From assembly GCF_020193655.1 (NCBI RefSeq), contig NZ_JADYVE010000001.1:744001-808000 (forward strand): DNA of 64,000 nt, read 5' to 3'. The position numbers were made by a program, and so were the translations under genes. The first letter of the stretch is position 1; each line of letters starts with the position of its first letter. Positions 1-8,068 of this stretch are shown here, piece by piece. The notes under the pieces are model-generated. The model was not told the origin of the DNA. It ran no database searches and worked only from the letters and a program-made list of their open reading frames with translations. The stretch is from Ensifer sp. IC3342. Its GTDB lineage: Bacteria > Pseudomonadota > Alphaproteobacteria > Rhizobiales > Rhizobiaceae.

Positions 1-349
1 CGTAATCGCCGCCCGTAAGGCTGGATAGGCCCGCAGCCGCCTCATCCATGAGATTGAAGCCGACTCCTTGCCCTACCCCGAGCGCCGCAGCATTTGCTCT
101 GCCGGTCGGGGTATTCGGATTCGCCTCGCTCCGCAGATCCTCCATCTGCCCGGTCTTCGGGTTGTAGGCCATGCCTTCCGGAGGCTGGCCATAGGGGAGG
201 TTGGCGATTTCATCCGGCATCTCTGCCTGCGGTGCAGACGGCTGCGCACTGCCGAGGTGCTGCTGAAGAGCCTGAAAGGCGCCTTCGGCATTCTCTCCGC
301 TCACCCGATATGTCTTCCCATCAGGGCCGGTGATCTTGAATGTTGGCAT
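1..349 (-). CDS. Prophage virion/ejection-type protein, N-terminal part (runs off left edge)
   Basis: The gene starts with ATG at 349 and stays open to the left edge, giving at least 116 residues that begin MPTFKITGPDGKTYRV. Short N-termini of this type (a small domain over 'GPDGK.YRV') are familiar from large ejection or internal virion proteins of podoviruses. The start overlaps the stop of the tail lysozyme gene (TGATG), so the two are probably translationally coupled. The stretch after residue 40 is rich in Pro, Gln and Ala. The C-terminal function cannot be seen here. Calling it an ejection protein is an inference from position (last visible late gene) and the N-terminal look. Confidence 0.6.
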   Translation of the reverse strand, partial: MPTFKITGPDGKTYRVSGENAEGAFQALQQHLGSAQPSAPQAEMPDEIANLPYGQPPEGMAYNPKTGQMEDLRSEANPNTPTGRANAAALGVGQGVGFNLMDEAAAGLSSLTGGDY

Positions 350-2343
350 CACTCTTCCTCGATCGTGTAGCCGCCGATGGTTTTCGCCTTCTTGCCGGCG
401 CCTGGCTTGTAGAAATCGCCGCCTCGCAGGCTGTCGGCGCGCTGGCGGTTGAATTCCAGACGACGTTTCGCCATTTCCGTTGCTCGGTCCAGGATCTGGT
501 TGCGGACATTCACCGGCAGGTTGGACGAGCCTTGGAGATCAAGCAGGATTTTGCGCTCGCCCTCCGTCGGGTTGCCGCCGAAGATGCTCTTCAGTGAGGT
601 GAGGGCCTGGCCGATGACCGCATTATCGAAGTTCGTCGTGGCTTCCGAGCTTTCCGGGGACGAAATGAAGTCTGGGACCATCCAGTCAGGAAGGTTGTTG
701 CCGATCGTTGCACGCGTTCCGGCGAACCAGCCGGAATTGGCGTTATCCGAGAGCCCTTTCGCGGTCTCGAGAGCGGCAATGGCGTTCTCGTTGGCCGCCA
801 CCATCTCGTCAGCCTCAAGAATGGCCTTCTTGTCGGTGGCCGTCAGGGCCTGAGCATCCTCGCGCGGCATCTTGCCGGTGAGAACGAACGTCTGATAACG
901 CGGGTCTTTCGGATCAAGCCCGATCTCCTGCGCCGCAGCCTTGCGCGCTTCCACCTCATTCCCGACGTTGATCGTTTGGCCTGCACCGCCAACGGCATCG
1001 ATCTTGCCGCCGCGCGAGCGCTGATAGACGCGCTGATCCGTGTCAGGAATGCCGAGCGCCTTGCGCTCTTCTGGCGACAGCGTCTGATATTCCGGCGTCT
1101 TCAGGTTTTCGACTTCCTGCCGCGTCTTGGCCAGACCCAGCTGATAGGCAGGATCATTGCGCTTCAGATCAGCCTCATACTGCTGCCGCTGCAGCCAAGT
1201 CTGCTGTTCGCGCTGCGCTTCCGCTGCCTGCACCTGCTGCTGATAGAGCGTTTGCAGCACGGCGCGCTGTTCGTCCGACAGCCACGGATTGCTGAGAGCC
1301 TGCAGGAGCGTCATCTGATCCGTGCCTTGCGACGCCAGCGGCATCGGCTGGGCTTGTGCGACCTTCTGCGGCTGGGGAAGCTGTGCGGGTTGCTGCGTGC
1401 TGGCAGGAACCACGGGCTGACTTGCAGCAACAGGGTCATAGTTCGGCGCGCTAACCATAGGGTCAACGTTGTGGGAGGCGGCCTTCGGCTGCGGCGACGT
1501 CGTGGCTAGCTCGCCAGCCGCCCCAGGCATGCCGATCGACGGGTCAAGGCTGGCGACCTGTTGCGGTTCCTTCTGGCCCCGGAATTTCGGCAGGAAGGCG
1601 TTTGCATAGCCAAGACGGTTTGCGGCCTCACCGCCGGGGCGATTCCAGCCAGCAAACTGCCATGCGCGGTTCATCAGTTGCTGCGCTTCCTCGACGTTCT
1701 TGGCGTTGTTCAATGCCCTGATGAGGTTCGGGTCTTCCTGAAGGAGAAATTCGGCCTGTGTCTGCGGAGAGCCATTGCCTTGCTCGCCCTTCGATGCCGC
1801 GTATTTCTGCAGGTTTGCCAGTCGAGGGCCGCGCCAGGACATGATCCCGCCTGCAGTTCCGGCCTGCCCGCTCTCGCTGGGATCGCTCCACGTCCGGTTG
1901 GCATTCTTCGGCGAGAACCGACTTTCCGCCTGTCCGGTCGCAGCAACGGCGGCGAGACCAAACGGGTTGGTGATGGTGTTGTCCACCGTATCCATGAAGC
2001 CGGAATAGACATCATTGCCGGTCATTCTCACGTCGGCGGCAGATGCCGGCTTCATGCTCGCAGAAAGCATGCTCGATGCGTTGACGTTCGGGGCTTGGCC
2101 GGTGACGCTGTTCACGATGCCCTGGAACGCGCTGTTGGCGCTGTCCCTGCCGGTTTTCTCAGCTTTGTCCGCCCTGCGGTTCATGACGCCAGCCACGATC
2201 CCAGAGCCGAGCGCGTTCAGGCCCTCACCGATGTTCCGCGGAGCTGCAGAAGCCCCCATGATGGCCATTGCGAGGTCACGCTTGCGCCTAATGGACTCGG
2301 GCGTTTCGCCAGTGTCGCCGCCGAAGAGGAATGAATAGGCCAT
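349..2343 (-). CDS. Phage tail lysozyme-domain / internal virion protein
   Basis: This 664-residue late protein probably enters the cell envelope during DNA ejection. Residues about 120-255 carry a block resembling the phage tail lysozyme family: AAVAATGQAESRFSP with a candidate catalytic Glu, then the GTAGGIMSWRGPRLANL segment, then a helical 'QLMNRAWQFAGWNRPGG' part. The middle (about 270-400) is a Pro/Gln-rich linker followed by a Gln- and charge-rich predicted coiled coil. The C-terminus is helical and ends in an acidic EEE. It overlaps both neighbours by one base (TGATG). The enzymatic role is inferred from the family; the exact catalytic residues are not proven. Confidence 0.7.
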   Translation of the reverse strand: MAYSFLFGGDTGETPESIRRKRDLAMAIMGASAAPRNIGEGLNALGSGIVAGVMNRRADKAEKTGRDSANSAFQGIVNSVTGQAPNVNASSMLSASMKPASAADVRMTGNDVYSGFMDTVDNTITNPFGLAAVAATGQAESRFSPKNANRTWSDPSESGQAGTAGGIMSWRGPRLANLQKYAASKGEQGNGSPQTQAEFLLQEDPNLIRALNNAKNVEEAQQLMNRAWQFAGWNRPGGEAANRLGYANAFLPKFRGQKEPQQVASLDPSIGMPGAAGELATTSPQPKAASHNVDPMVSAPNYDPVAASQPVVPASTQQPAQLPQPQKVAQAQPMPLASQGTDQMTLLQALSNPWLSDEQRAVLQTLYQQQVQAAEAQREQQTWLQRQQYEADLKRNDPAYQLGLAKTRQEVENLKTPEYQTLSPEERKALGIPDTDQRVYQRSRGGKIDAVGGAGQTINVGNEVEARKAAAQEIGLDPKDPRYQTFVLTGKMPREDAQALTATDKKAILEADEMVAANENAIAALETAKGLSDNANSGWFAGTRATIGNNLPDWMVPDFISSPESSEATTNFDNAVIGQALTSLKSIFGGNPTEGERKILLDLQGSSNLPVNVRNQILDRATEMAKRRLEFNRQRADSLRGGDFYKPGAGKKAKTIGGYTIEEE

Positions 2344-2594
2344 CAGTAAAGACCTCCATTGCGGTTGCCGCTGAAGAAATTGGCCAAGCCGGTCGTCATT
2401 GACGGCTGTGCGCTACCCGGAGCGGTCGGAAACGCGGCGTTGCGGTTGGCGAGGTTTGCAGCCATACCAGCGCCGAGCATGCCCATGCCGCCGCCGATCG
2501 TCTGAGGCAGGGGCTGTCCCATGATCTGTGCCTGGAGCCGCTTTGCCAGTTCCTCGCGCGTGGGCTTCGCGCTGTAGCCGGTGTATCCGATCAT
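2343..2594 (-). CDS. Small phage structural-region protein, function unknown
   Basis: This 83-residue protein begins MIGYTGYSAKPTREELAKRL and has a Gly/Met/Ala-rich centre (GGGMGMLGAGMAANLANRN). The hydrophobic glycine-rich stretch could insert in a membrane or pack in a helix bundle, as many podovirus ejection proteins do. It overlaps the upstream gene by ATGA and the downstream gene by TGATG, so it belongs to the tightly coupled late operon. I recognise no family. Confidence 0.6.
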   Translation of the reverse strand: MIGYTGYSAKPTREELAKRLQAQIMGQPLPQTIGGGMGMLGAGMAANLANRNAAFPTAPGSAQPSMTTGLANFFSGNRNGGLY

Positions 2595-4027
2595 TTGCGC
2601 CTCCCGGCATTGAAGAGAGCGCCATAGTTGACGCGTCGGAGGCCGTCAGAGCCCTTTACGACGGCGTCGGGGCGGACCTTCTCCACTTCCTGCGCCATCA
2701 CACCGATGCGCTTCGGAGCGTTCTTGCCCTCGCCCTTGTAGCGATACTCGTAGAGGCCACCGACCTTCTTGATGTCCTTCTTCGCCCGCTTGTCCGAGAG
2801 GCTGGCGAGTTGGCCACCGAAGCCGAGCAGGCCGCCAAACATGCTTTGCATGTTGGCCTGCTGGGCGTTGTAAGCGCCCATCTTGTTCGCGTAGTCCTGC
2901 TGGACAAGGCCGGCATAGTCGACGGTGGGCATCGGGTTACTCTGCGTCGACACGAACTGCGGACTGTTGACCTGAGCCCCCGACATTAGGCCGATGATTT
3001 CGTTGATCGGCTGGTTTCGCTGCGCGTACTGCTCATTGAGATATTGCGCCCGCGCCTGGTTTTGCAGGTTGAACTTCGCCTGCTGGGCGTTGAAGTTCTG
3101 ATCTGCTAGTGCGTTATTGGCAGCCGTTGCCGTATTCTGGTTCTGGTATGTCTGTTGGAGGGCATCGTTGCCGAACTGCGCGCTTGCGAGGCCCTGGCTG
3201 TATTTCTGCTGCTGGGCCGCGTTGTTCGCCTGCTGCTGCGCTTGGTTCTGCGAAAACTGCTGCTGCTGGGCCGAATTCTGGAAGGTCGCGGCCTGATTGG
3301 CGAGGCCTGCGAGGCGCGACTGCTCCTGACCAGCGCTGAGAATGGCGCCGAGGCGCGCATCTGTGGACGAGCGGTTCGCCTCGTCAATCGCCCGGTTATA
3401 GGCTTCAGATCCCGGCTGCAGGCCTTGATTGACCAGCCGCATTTCAAGCGCCGCGCGGTCGCGCTCGATCTGCGGGTTGAGCCGGTTCATTAGCGCATCT
3501 TCAACCCTCTGCCGGTCGGCACTGAAATCAGTCTCGTAGCTGCGGGTAATGTCCCCGGCGTTGGCGATCGAGTTCTGGATATTGCCGAAGTTACCGAGGC
3601 TCGTTTGCAGGTTCGGGCCGCCCTGGAATTGCTTATACTGCGGAAGGCCTATTTTCGAGGCATCGCCCGCAACGGGGGCCTTGGACATATCCATAGGCTT
3701 GCCGAGCAGGTCATTCAGCTTACCGGACTGGCTGTTGGCCAGCGTCGCCATATTCAATTCGGCGGCGTCGGTCTGGTTCTTGATCGCCTGCTGCTCAGGG
3801 GAGAGCGTCTGCGTCGCCGTCGGCACCTGCAGGTCGTAGACCTTGCCGCTAAGCGGGTCCGTCCACTTCTGCGTCGTGTAGGTGTAGGTCAGCGAGCCAT
3901 CGGGCGTCTTCTGGTTGACGTTGCCCATGACGTTGTTGGCAACGGCAGTCCCGATGTTCGTCGCGGTTTGCGCGGAAGCCGTCTCCTGCGGGTCTGGCGA
4001 TTTCGGAGCGTCACCATAAAAGCCCAT
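2591..4027 (-). CDS. Gln-rich tail/virion protein with C-terminal peptidase S74-type chaperone domain
   Basis: The protein has 478 residues. The N-terminal third is soluble and helical. Residues about 240-350 are strongly Gln/Asn/Ala-rich with repeated QQQ and NAQQ runs, a probable fibrous or coiled-coil rod. The last 68 residues fit the intramolecular chaperone (S74) family: SDKRAKKDI at about 411, then GVMAQEVEKVRPDAV and a V-Y-L tail (VNYGALF). In that family the domain drives trimerisation and then cuts itself off just before the conserved Ser. The position among late genes suggests a tail fibre, spike or ejection-tube component. Which of these it is cannot be decided from sequence alone. 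Confidence 0.7.
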   Translation of the reverse strand: MGFYGDAPKSPDPQETASAQTATNIGTAVANNVMGNVNQKTPDGSLTYTYTTQKWTDPLSGKVYDLQVPTATQTLSPEQQAIKNQTDAAELNMATLANSQSGKLNDLLGKPMDMSKAPVAGDASKIGLPQYKQFQGGPNLQTSLGNFGNIQNSIANAGDITRSYETDFSADRQRVEDALMNRLNPQIERDRAALEMRLVNQGLQPGSEAYNRAIDEANRSSTDARLGAILSAGQEQSRLAGLANQAATFQNSAQQQQFSQNQAQQQANNAAQQQKYSQGLASAQFGNDALQQTYQNQNTATAANNALADQNFNAQQAKFNLQNQARAQYLNEQYAQRNQPINEIIGLMSGAQVNSPQFVSTQSNPMPTVDYAGLVQQDYANKMGAYNAQQANMQSMFGGLLGFGGQLASLSDKRAKKDIKKVGGLYEYRYKGEGKNAPKRIGVMAQEVEKVRPDAVVKGSDGLRRVNYGALFNAGRRK

Positions 4028-4030
4028 ATT

Positions 4031-4492
4031 TCAATCCTTTATCCAGTCTTCTACGGTCTCTCGCGAGCCGGCATGGCAAAGTTCAAAGAAATCTTCCGTG
4101 GTGGCCTTGGCGTGGTCGTAGCCGCCGACGATACCGGCAACAGCGGTCACTATCGATCCGACCGCCTCGCGCATCACGAAACCGAATTGCCGCTTCAGCG
4201 CGTCCCGAGAGGAGCGCCACTCATCGCTCAGCTGCCATTGCACGATGACGCTGTTGATCAGCGGCGCGAGAACGGAGACATGGCGAATGAAAAACGGATT
4301 CGCCGGCAGGACGGTGAGCGTGCGGACCAGCAGCCAGCATACGTTGCGTTGCCGGTTCTCGTCCTCGTCGACAATGTCGTCAGCCAGTCGCGCAACCTCG
4401 GCTATCTCACCGAGGAAGGCAGCGGCAGCCTCATCGCCGCGTGTCCAACGCAAAAGCGCAGCGCGTACCTTCTCTTGATCGGTTGGCAGCAT
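4031..4492 (-). CDS. Conserved phage helical protein, function unknown
   Basis: This 153-residue protein is all-helical in appearance, with an acidic N-terminal half (GEIAEVARLADDIVDEDENR) and a hydrophobic middle (LTVLPANPFFIRHVSVLAPLINSVIVQW). Proteins with the same 'EIA-LADDIVD ... NPFF' layout recur in podovirus late operons, but I know no assigned function. Its start overlaps the stop of the gene at 4492-6108 by one base (TGATG), and its stop lies three bases before the start of the next gene. It is part of the head-tail operon. Confidence 0.65.
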   Translation of the reverse strand: MLPTDQEKVRAALLRWTRGDEAAAAFLGEIAEVARLADDIVDEDENRQRNVCWLLVRTLTVLPANPFFIRHVSVLAPLINSVIVQWQLSDEWRSSRDALKRQFGFVMREAVGSIVTAVAGIVGGYDHAKATTEDFFELCHAGSRETVEDWIKD

Positions 4493-6108
4493 CAGGCGCT
4501 TGGCTCCCCGACAGAGACCTGCATGGTCGCCAGGTCGACTTCGAGATCCAGCTTGAAATCACCGCCCGAGGTGATGACGCAGCCGACGGCGAGCATGTCG
4601 CCGGTGGCGCGGACGTTCTGGCGGAAGTCATAGCGCTGCAACTCCGACACGCCGTCCCAGATTGCCACGTCCCAAAGGCCAACATCCCACTCGGATGACG
4701 AGGCGTCGCCTTCGGTCACGGCGTTGAAGACGGGTGTCGATCGATCATAGTCGGCGCGCGCGAACAGCCTCACCTTCGGTCGGGACTTGCCCCGGAAATA
4801 CATATGCGCAAGCGCCGCGTTTGCGCGCTGCCCGAACTGGCCTGCCGGCGTGAACTGCGAAAGGTAGGCTGCCGAGAACGTCAGGCCGTCGTCTGTTCCC
4901 GTCGTGTCCCCCTGCCACACACAGCCGTCGAGAGATCCGAAGAAGAGCCCACCCTGCAGCGTTTCGTAGCAAAGCGCTTTCCAGTTGGTCACCGTCGACC
5001 ATTTGCCGGTGAGAACGTTCAGTACGAACGTCGTATCTGTGACGACGGTGTTTTCCGGAAAGGCCACAAAGACGAGGTTCTGCTCCGGCCACTGCTTCAT
5101 GGTCCAGCCAGTGCCGGTGGCGTTAGCGGCCTTCTTCCAGTCATCCTCGATCGGACGAGATACGGAAACCAGCGACAGCGCCTGTCGGTCACGCTGGAAG
5201 ACCTGCGACATCGGTGTGAGGCCGTCCGTGGTCGCAATGAGAATGTCGCCACCTGCCCTGATCCAGGCGTTCTTCCCGAGCGGCTTGCCGATCTGATAGA
5301 CGCCCTTGAGTGCGAAGGACGAGGCGCTCGACGGATCATCGCCGGCATAGACGGCAATTTCGCCCTCGGTCGACACGAAGACGCACATATCGTTGAGGCC
5401 ATCGCCGCTTTCGAGCGACCACGAGAAGCCAGTGAGAAGTGCCCCACCTCTCTTCATGACGCCGCCGAGCGGGAACACCGATGCCGCACCACCGACCGCA
5501 TTCACGGCGAGATAATAGGCGTCCAGCGTGCCGTTCTTCAGGAAGAATTCCCGGTTCTTGAACAACCAGCCGTAATTCAACTGCGGCATGGTCGTGCCGT
5601 CACTGAACGTGATGGCCGGCGATGTCGTCCAGCTGGTGCCGTTGTAAAGCTGCCGGTCATTGGCGCCGTTCAGACAGACGAGCCAGGACGTGCCCGCATT
5701 GGTATGCTGGAAGGCGCACCAGTCGCCGCCGCTCATGCCGCTGACATCGGCCGCGGTGGTGGTCGGAGGCGCAACAGGAGCCGTCATGTTGTAAATGGCG
5801 GTTTGCGTCGCCATGAACATCTTTTCGGTCGAGCCGTACTTGTACTTGAACGCGCTCTTGATATCGCCGCCGTCCGCTGCCAGCCCCTTCTTTTGCGATC
5901 CGCCACGGATTTTGCAGCCCATCAGCGTCGGCAGGAAGTTCCGCAGCACCGTCGCCGAGCCCGGTTGCTGCGACGCCATGTCTGCAGTCGTGACAAGGCC
6001 GCCTTTCGGGGCAGGAAACGTCACCGGCTGCGATGTCTGCTGCCGGCCGATGGACACCGCCCCGCGATTGGACTGCGCTATCCGGCCTGCCTTTGGCTTC
6101 ATTCTCAT
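4492..6108 (-). CDS. Tail / packaged-DNA stabilisation protein (P22 gp10-like, tentative)
   Basis: The protein has 538 residues. A basic N-terminus (MRMKPKAGRIAQSNRG) is followed by a long beta-rich body with repeated W/G/D motifs such as 'GWLFKNREFFLKNGTLDAYYL' and 'LVFVAFPENTVVTDTTFVLNV', which suggests a beta-propeller-like fold. In P22-type phages the tail needle-hub protein gp10 sits at this place, after portal, coat and adaptor genes. It overlaps the upstream adaptor-like gene by ATGA (6105-6108). The gp10 assignment is inferred from fold impression and gene order; it could instead be another tail tube or knob protein. Confidence 0.6.
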   Translation of the reverse strand: MRMKPKAGRIAQSNRGAVSIGRQQTSQPVTFPAPKGGLVTTADMASQQPGSATVLRNFLPTLMGCKIRGGSQKKGLAADGGDIKSAFKYKYGSTEKMFMATQTAIYNMTAPVAPPTTTAADVSGMSGGDWCAFQHTNAGTSWLVCLNGANDRQLYNGTSWTTSPAITFSDGTTMPQLNYGWLFKNREFFLKNGTLDAYYLAVNAVGGAASVFPLGGVMKRGGALLTGFSWSLESGDGLNDMCVFVSTEGEIAVYAGDDPSSASSFALKGVYQIGKPLGKNAWIRAGGDILIATTDGLTPMSQVFQRDRQALSLVSVSRPIEDDWKKAANATGTGWTMKQWPEQNLVFVAFPENTVVTDTTFVLNVLTGKWSTVTNWKALCYETLQGGLFFGSLDGCVWQGDTTGTDDGLTFSAAYLSQFTPAGQFGQRANAALAHMYFRGKSRPKVRLFARADYDRSTPVFNAVTEGDASSSEWDVGLWDVAIWDGVSELQRYDFRQNVRATGDMLAVGCVITSGGDFKLDLEVDLATMQVSVGEPSA

Positions 6109-6707
6109 GCGGCGCCCCTGTCGGCGTTGATCTCCTGCTCAAGGTCGGCTTCGAACTCGGCAAGGTTGTCCTCGAAAGGCAGTCCCTTCTGCCGCTTCCA
6201 ACGCCAGATGATGTTTTTCACCAAGAGCCGCTCGGGAAAGAGCGTGGTGTCGTCATCGGCGGTCAATGTCGCCTGCGGTCCACCGGGATCGGTGAGAACC
6301 CAGTTTTTCGACAGGTAGTCGATGACCGCGCCAACGGCTGCAGAGGCGGGCGAAAACAGGATCTGCGCGCCCTTGATGAAGAAATAGGCCGTGGTCGACG
6401 GAATGCCGACGATGACCGCCCATTGGCCGGAGTTGGTCACCGAGCGAACGAAGGTTCCATCAGATTTGCGAACCGATCCACCGGGCGTCATGCGCTGAAA
6501 GTCGCTCGGCAGGTTCTCGGGCGATGCCGTGGCCGTGTGCTGCGCAAGCATGCGCTGCCAATCGGCACGGCGCGCAATCTCGTCTCCGGCTTCCTGTGCG
6601 AGCGCAAGCATGGTCTGCGCGTTCGGGTCGCTGGAGCCATAGACGCTTTCGAACTGGTCGAGCGAAACGACGTCGCAGACCTCGTTGATGGCGGAAAGCA
6701 GCGTCAT
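6105..6707 (-). CDS. Head-tail adaptor / tail completion protein (tentative)
   Basis: This 200-residue protein has an N-terminal helical region (LLSAINEVCDVVSLDQFESVYGSSDPNAQTMLALAQEAGDEIARRADW). The pattern is typical of podovirus gp11/adaptor-type proteins that bind the portal ring. A beta-rich middle and a basic helical C-terminus (WRWKRQKGLPFEDNLAEFEADLEQEINADRG) follow. It overlaps both neighbours by ATGA. The role follows from family resemblance and gene order; no catalytic motif is expected or seen. Confidence 0.6.
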   Translation of the reverse strand: MTLLSAINEVCDVVSLDQFESVYGSSDPNAQTMLALAQEAGDEIARRADWQRMLAQHTATASPENLPSDFQRMTPGGSVRKSDGTFVRSVTNSGQWAVIVGIPSTTAYFFIKGAQILFSPASAAVGAVIDYLSKNWVLTDPGGPQATLTADDDTTLFPERLLVKNIIWRWKRQKGLPFEDNLAEFEADLEQEINADRGAA

Positions 6708-7303
6708 GGCGTGACACCTCCGACGACGACTTGCGCGTTGCCCCAGCGGGCGCGCTCATCCTGAATTTTGAGACCGGATATCGCGAGCATCATCAGCTGT
6801 TGCGCCGCCGTGGCGCCGTCGACGTCCTTTGCCCAGATCGCGATTTCATTGACCAGGGCGTAGAGATAGGCATCAGGCGCCTTCGCCAGCAGCCAGTTGG
6901 TCGGGTTCGACGGCGTCAGGGGCGGAACCTTGGCGTAATAGGTGATCGTGAGATCCTGATTGGAAACGGGCCGAACCCTGATCGTGTCGCCGACAATGGC
7001 GTAACCGGCCGGCGTGCCGCTCCGATCCATGTAGCTCGACGTCAACTGCTGCAGCGAGACGGCGCGAATGGGGATGCCGGATGCGTTCTTGACTTCTCTC
7101 GCCTCAAGGAAGTCGGCCGGAAGCGTGCCTTCCCCGTCAATCAGCGCGATTTCGTCGGTCACTTCCATGCCGGCATCCCGCAGCGCGCGGTTCAGCTTGA
7201 GCTCTGCCAGACCGAGGAAACGCGGATACAGATGCGCGATGTTCTCGCGTCCCGAATATTCGCTGGCGTCCACCAGAAGGGACGCATAGTCCGAAATGGT
7301 CAA
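6704..7303 (-). CDS. Phage adaptor protein (SU10/P22 adaptor-like)
   Basis: The 199-residue protein starts TISDYASLLVDASEYSGREN and continues with RFLGLAELKLNRALRD, then 'GTLPADFLEAREV' and a C-terminal helical block. This order resembles phage head-tail adaptor proteins that assemble as a ring under the portal. The start is a TTG at 7303 that overlaps the stop of the preceding small gene by four bases (TTGA). A strong AGGAGG lies nine bases upstream, which supports this non-ATG start. The family call is from pattern recognition. Confidence 0.65.
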   Translation of the reverse strand: MTISDYASLLVDASEYSGRENIAHLYPRFLGLAELKLNRALRDAGMEVTDEIALIDGEGTLPADFLEAREVKNASGIPIRAVSLQQLTSSYMDRSGTPAGYAIVGDTIRVRPVSNQDLTITYYAKVPPLTPSNPTNWLLAKAPDAYLYALVNEIAIWAKDVDGATAAQQLMMLAISGLKIQDERARWGNAQVVVGGVTP

Positions 7304-7473
7304 AGCGGCACCCTCCTCGCTCTTTCTGCCTGGTCAAACAGTCTCGACTGGTCGATGAGCCGCGTGATGCGGTCATTTGCTTCACGGTGGGCCTCAGGAT
7401 CGAGGTCCGCAGACGGCCGCGTGCTCTCGATCGCGCGCACCTGATCTCTGATGCGGTCGTTCTCGACGCTCAT
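7300..7473 (-). CDS. Small charged phage protein (57 aa)
   Basis: An ATG at 7473 opens a 57-codon frame, MSVENDRIRDQVRAIESTRP to ...ERARRVPL. It is highly charged and probably one long helix. Its 3' end contains the AGGAGG ribosome binding site of the next gene, and its stop overlaps that gene's TTG start, so it fits the coupled operon exactly. It starts three bases after a cluster of stops that ends the gene on the right. No family is recognised; position suggests a minor head-completion or assembly factor. Confidence 0.55.
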   Translation of the reverse strand: MSVENDRIRDQVRAIESTRPSADLDPEAHREANDRITRLIDQSRLFDQAERARRVPL

Positions 7474-7793
7474 AGGTGGCCTTCTTTCGTCCGCCAGGCG
7501 CGATTGTCGCTGTTGTTGAGGAAACGCTTCACGAACTGATCGTCGCCCTCGCTATGGGCCTGCACGAGGCCTGAATCATGGGCGACGTTGAGCGGGATCG
7601 AGGCGACGCGATGCCAATCGCCCTTCCAGGCGCGCTCGGCGCTGTTCCTGACCGCCTGGTTCTCGCTGATGAGGTTGTCGACGGGGTAGTCGACGCGGAA
7701 AACGTCTTTCTCCCCGTCGAACAGATGCCAGACCGATCGGCCCGTCACCATGTCGTGATCGTAGAGCGTCCACGCTCCATCACGAATGATCAT
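7470..7793 (-). CDS. Conserved phage protein, function unknown (107 aa)
   Basis: The protein starts MIIRDGAWTLYDHDMVTGRSVWHLFDGEKDVFRVDYPVD and is rich in aromatic and acidic residues, so it is a small soluble alpha/beta protein. Proteins with this 'GAWTLYDHDMVTGRSVW' start are common beside coat genes in podoviral prophages, but I know no function. It overlaps its left neighbour by four bases and its right neighbour by ATGA (7790-7793). Confidence 0.6.
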   Translation of the reverse strand: MIIRDGAWTLYDHDMVTGRSVWHLFDGEKDVFRVDYPVDNLISENQAVRNSAERAWKGDWHRVASIPLNVAHDSGLVQAHSEGDDQFVKRFLNNSDNRAWRTKEGHL

Positions 7794-7990
7794 TTGGAAT
7801 CGCCCGGGAGCGGATCATTCCGCTTTGCCTTGCCTTCCTCGATGAGCTGCTTCGCGAAATCGAGGGGAAGGTCGATCTCGCCGCCCTTCGGCAGGCGATT
7901 GCCTTCCTCGTCCCAGACATCACGCGTCAGCTTGACGGGGATCAGCTTCTTGTCCTTCGCGGCATCCGCCGGCTTGTTCTGCTCGGTCAT
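7790..7990 (-). CDS. Small conserved phage protein (66 aa)
   Basis: This acidic/basic mixed protein begins MTEQNKPADAAKDKKLIPVKLTRDVWDEEGNRL. The 'VKLTRDVWDEEGNRLPKGGEIDLP' segment resembles short beta-barrel-like head decoration or completion proteins encoded downstream of coat genes. It has 66 residues and no transmembrane segment. It lies 78 bases downstream of the coat gene and overlaps the next gene by ATGA. The role is inferred only from place. Confidence 0.55.
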   Translation of the reverse strand: MTEQNKPADAAKDKKLIPVKLTRDVWDEEGNRLPKGGEIDLPLDFAKQLIEEGKAKRNDPLPGDSK

Positions 7991-8068
7991 TTCCGTTTGC
8001 TCCTGAAATGGAAAAGGCGAGCAGAAGCCCGCCCTTTCCAGATGATGACGATGATGGTGACGACGCGA

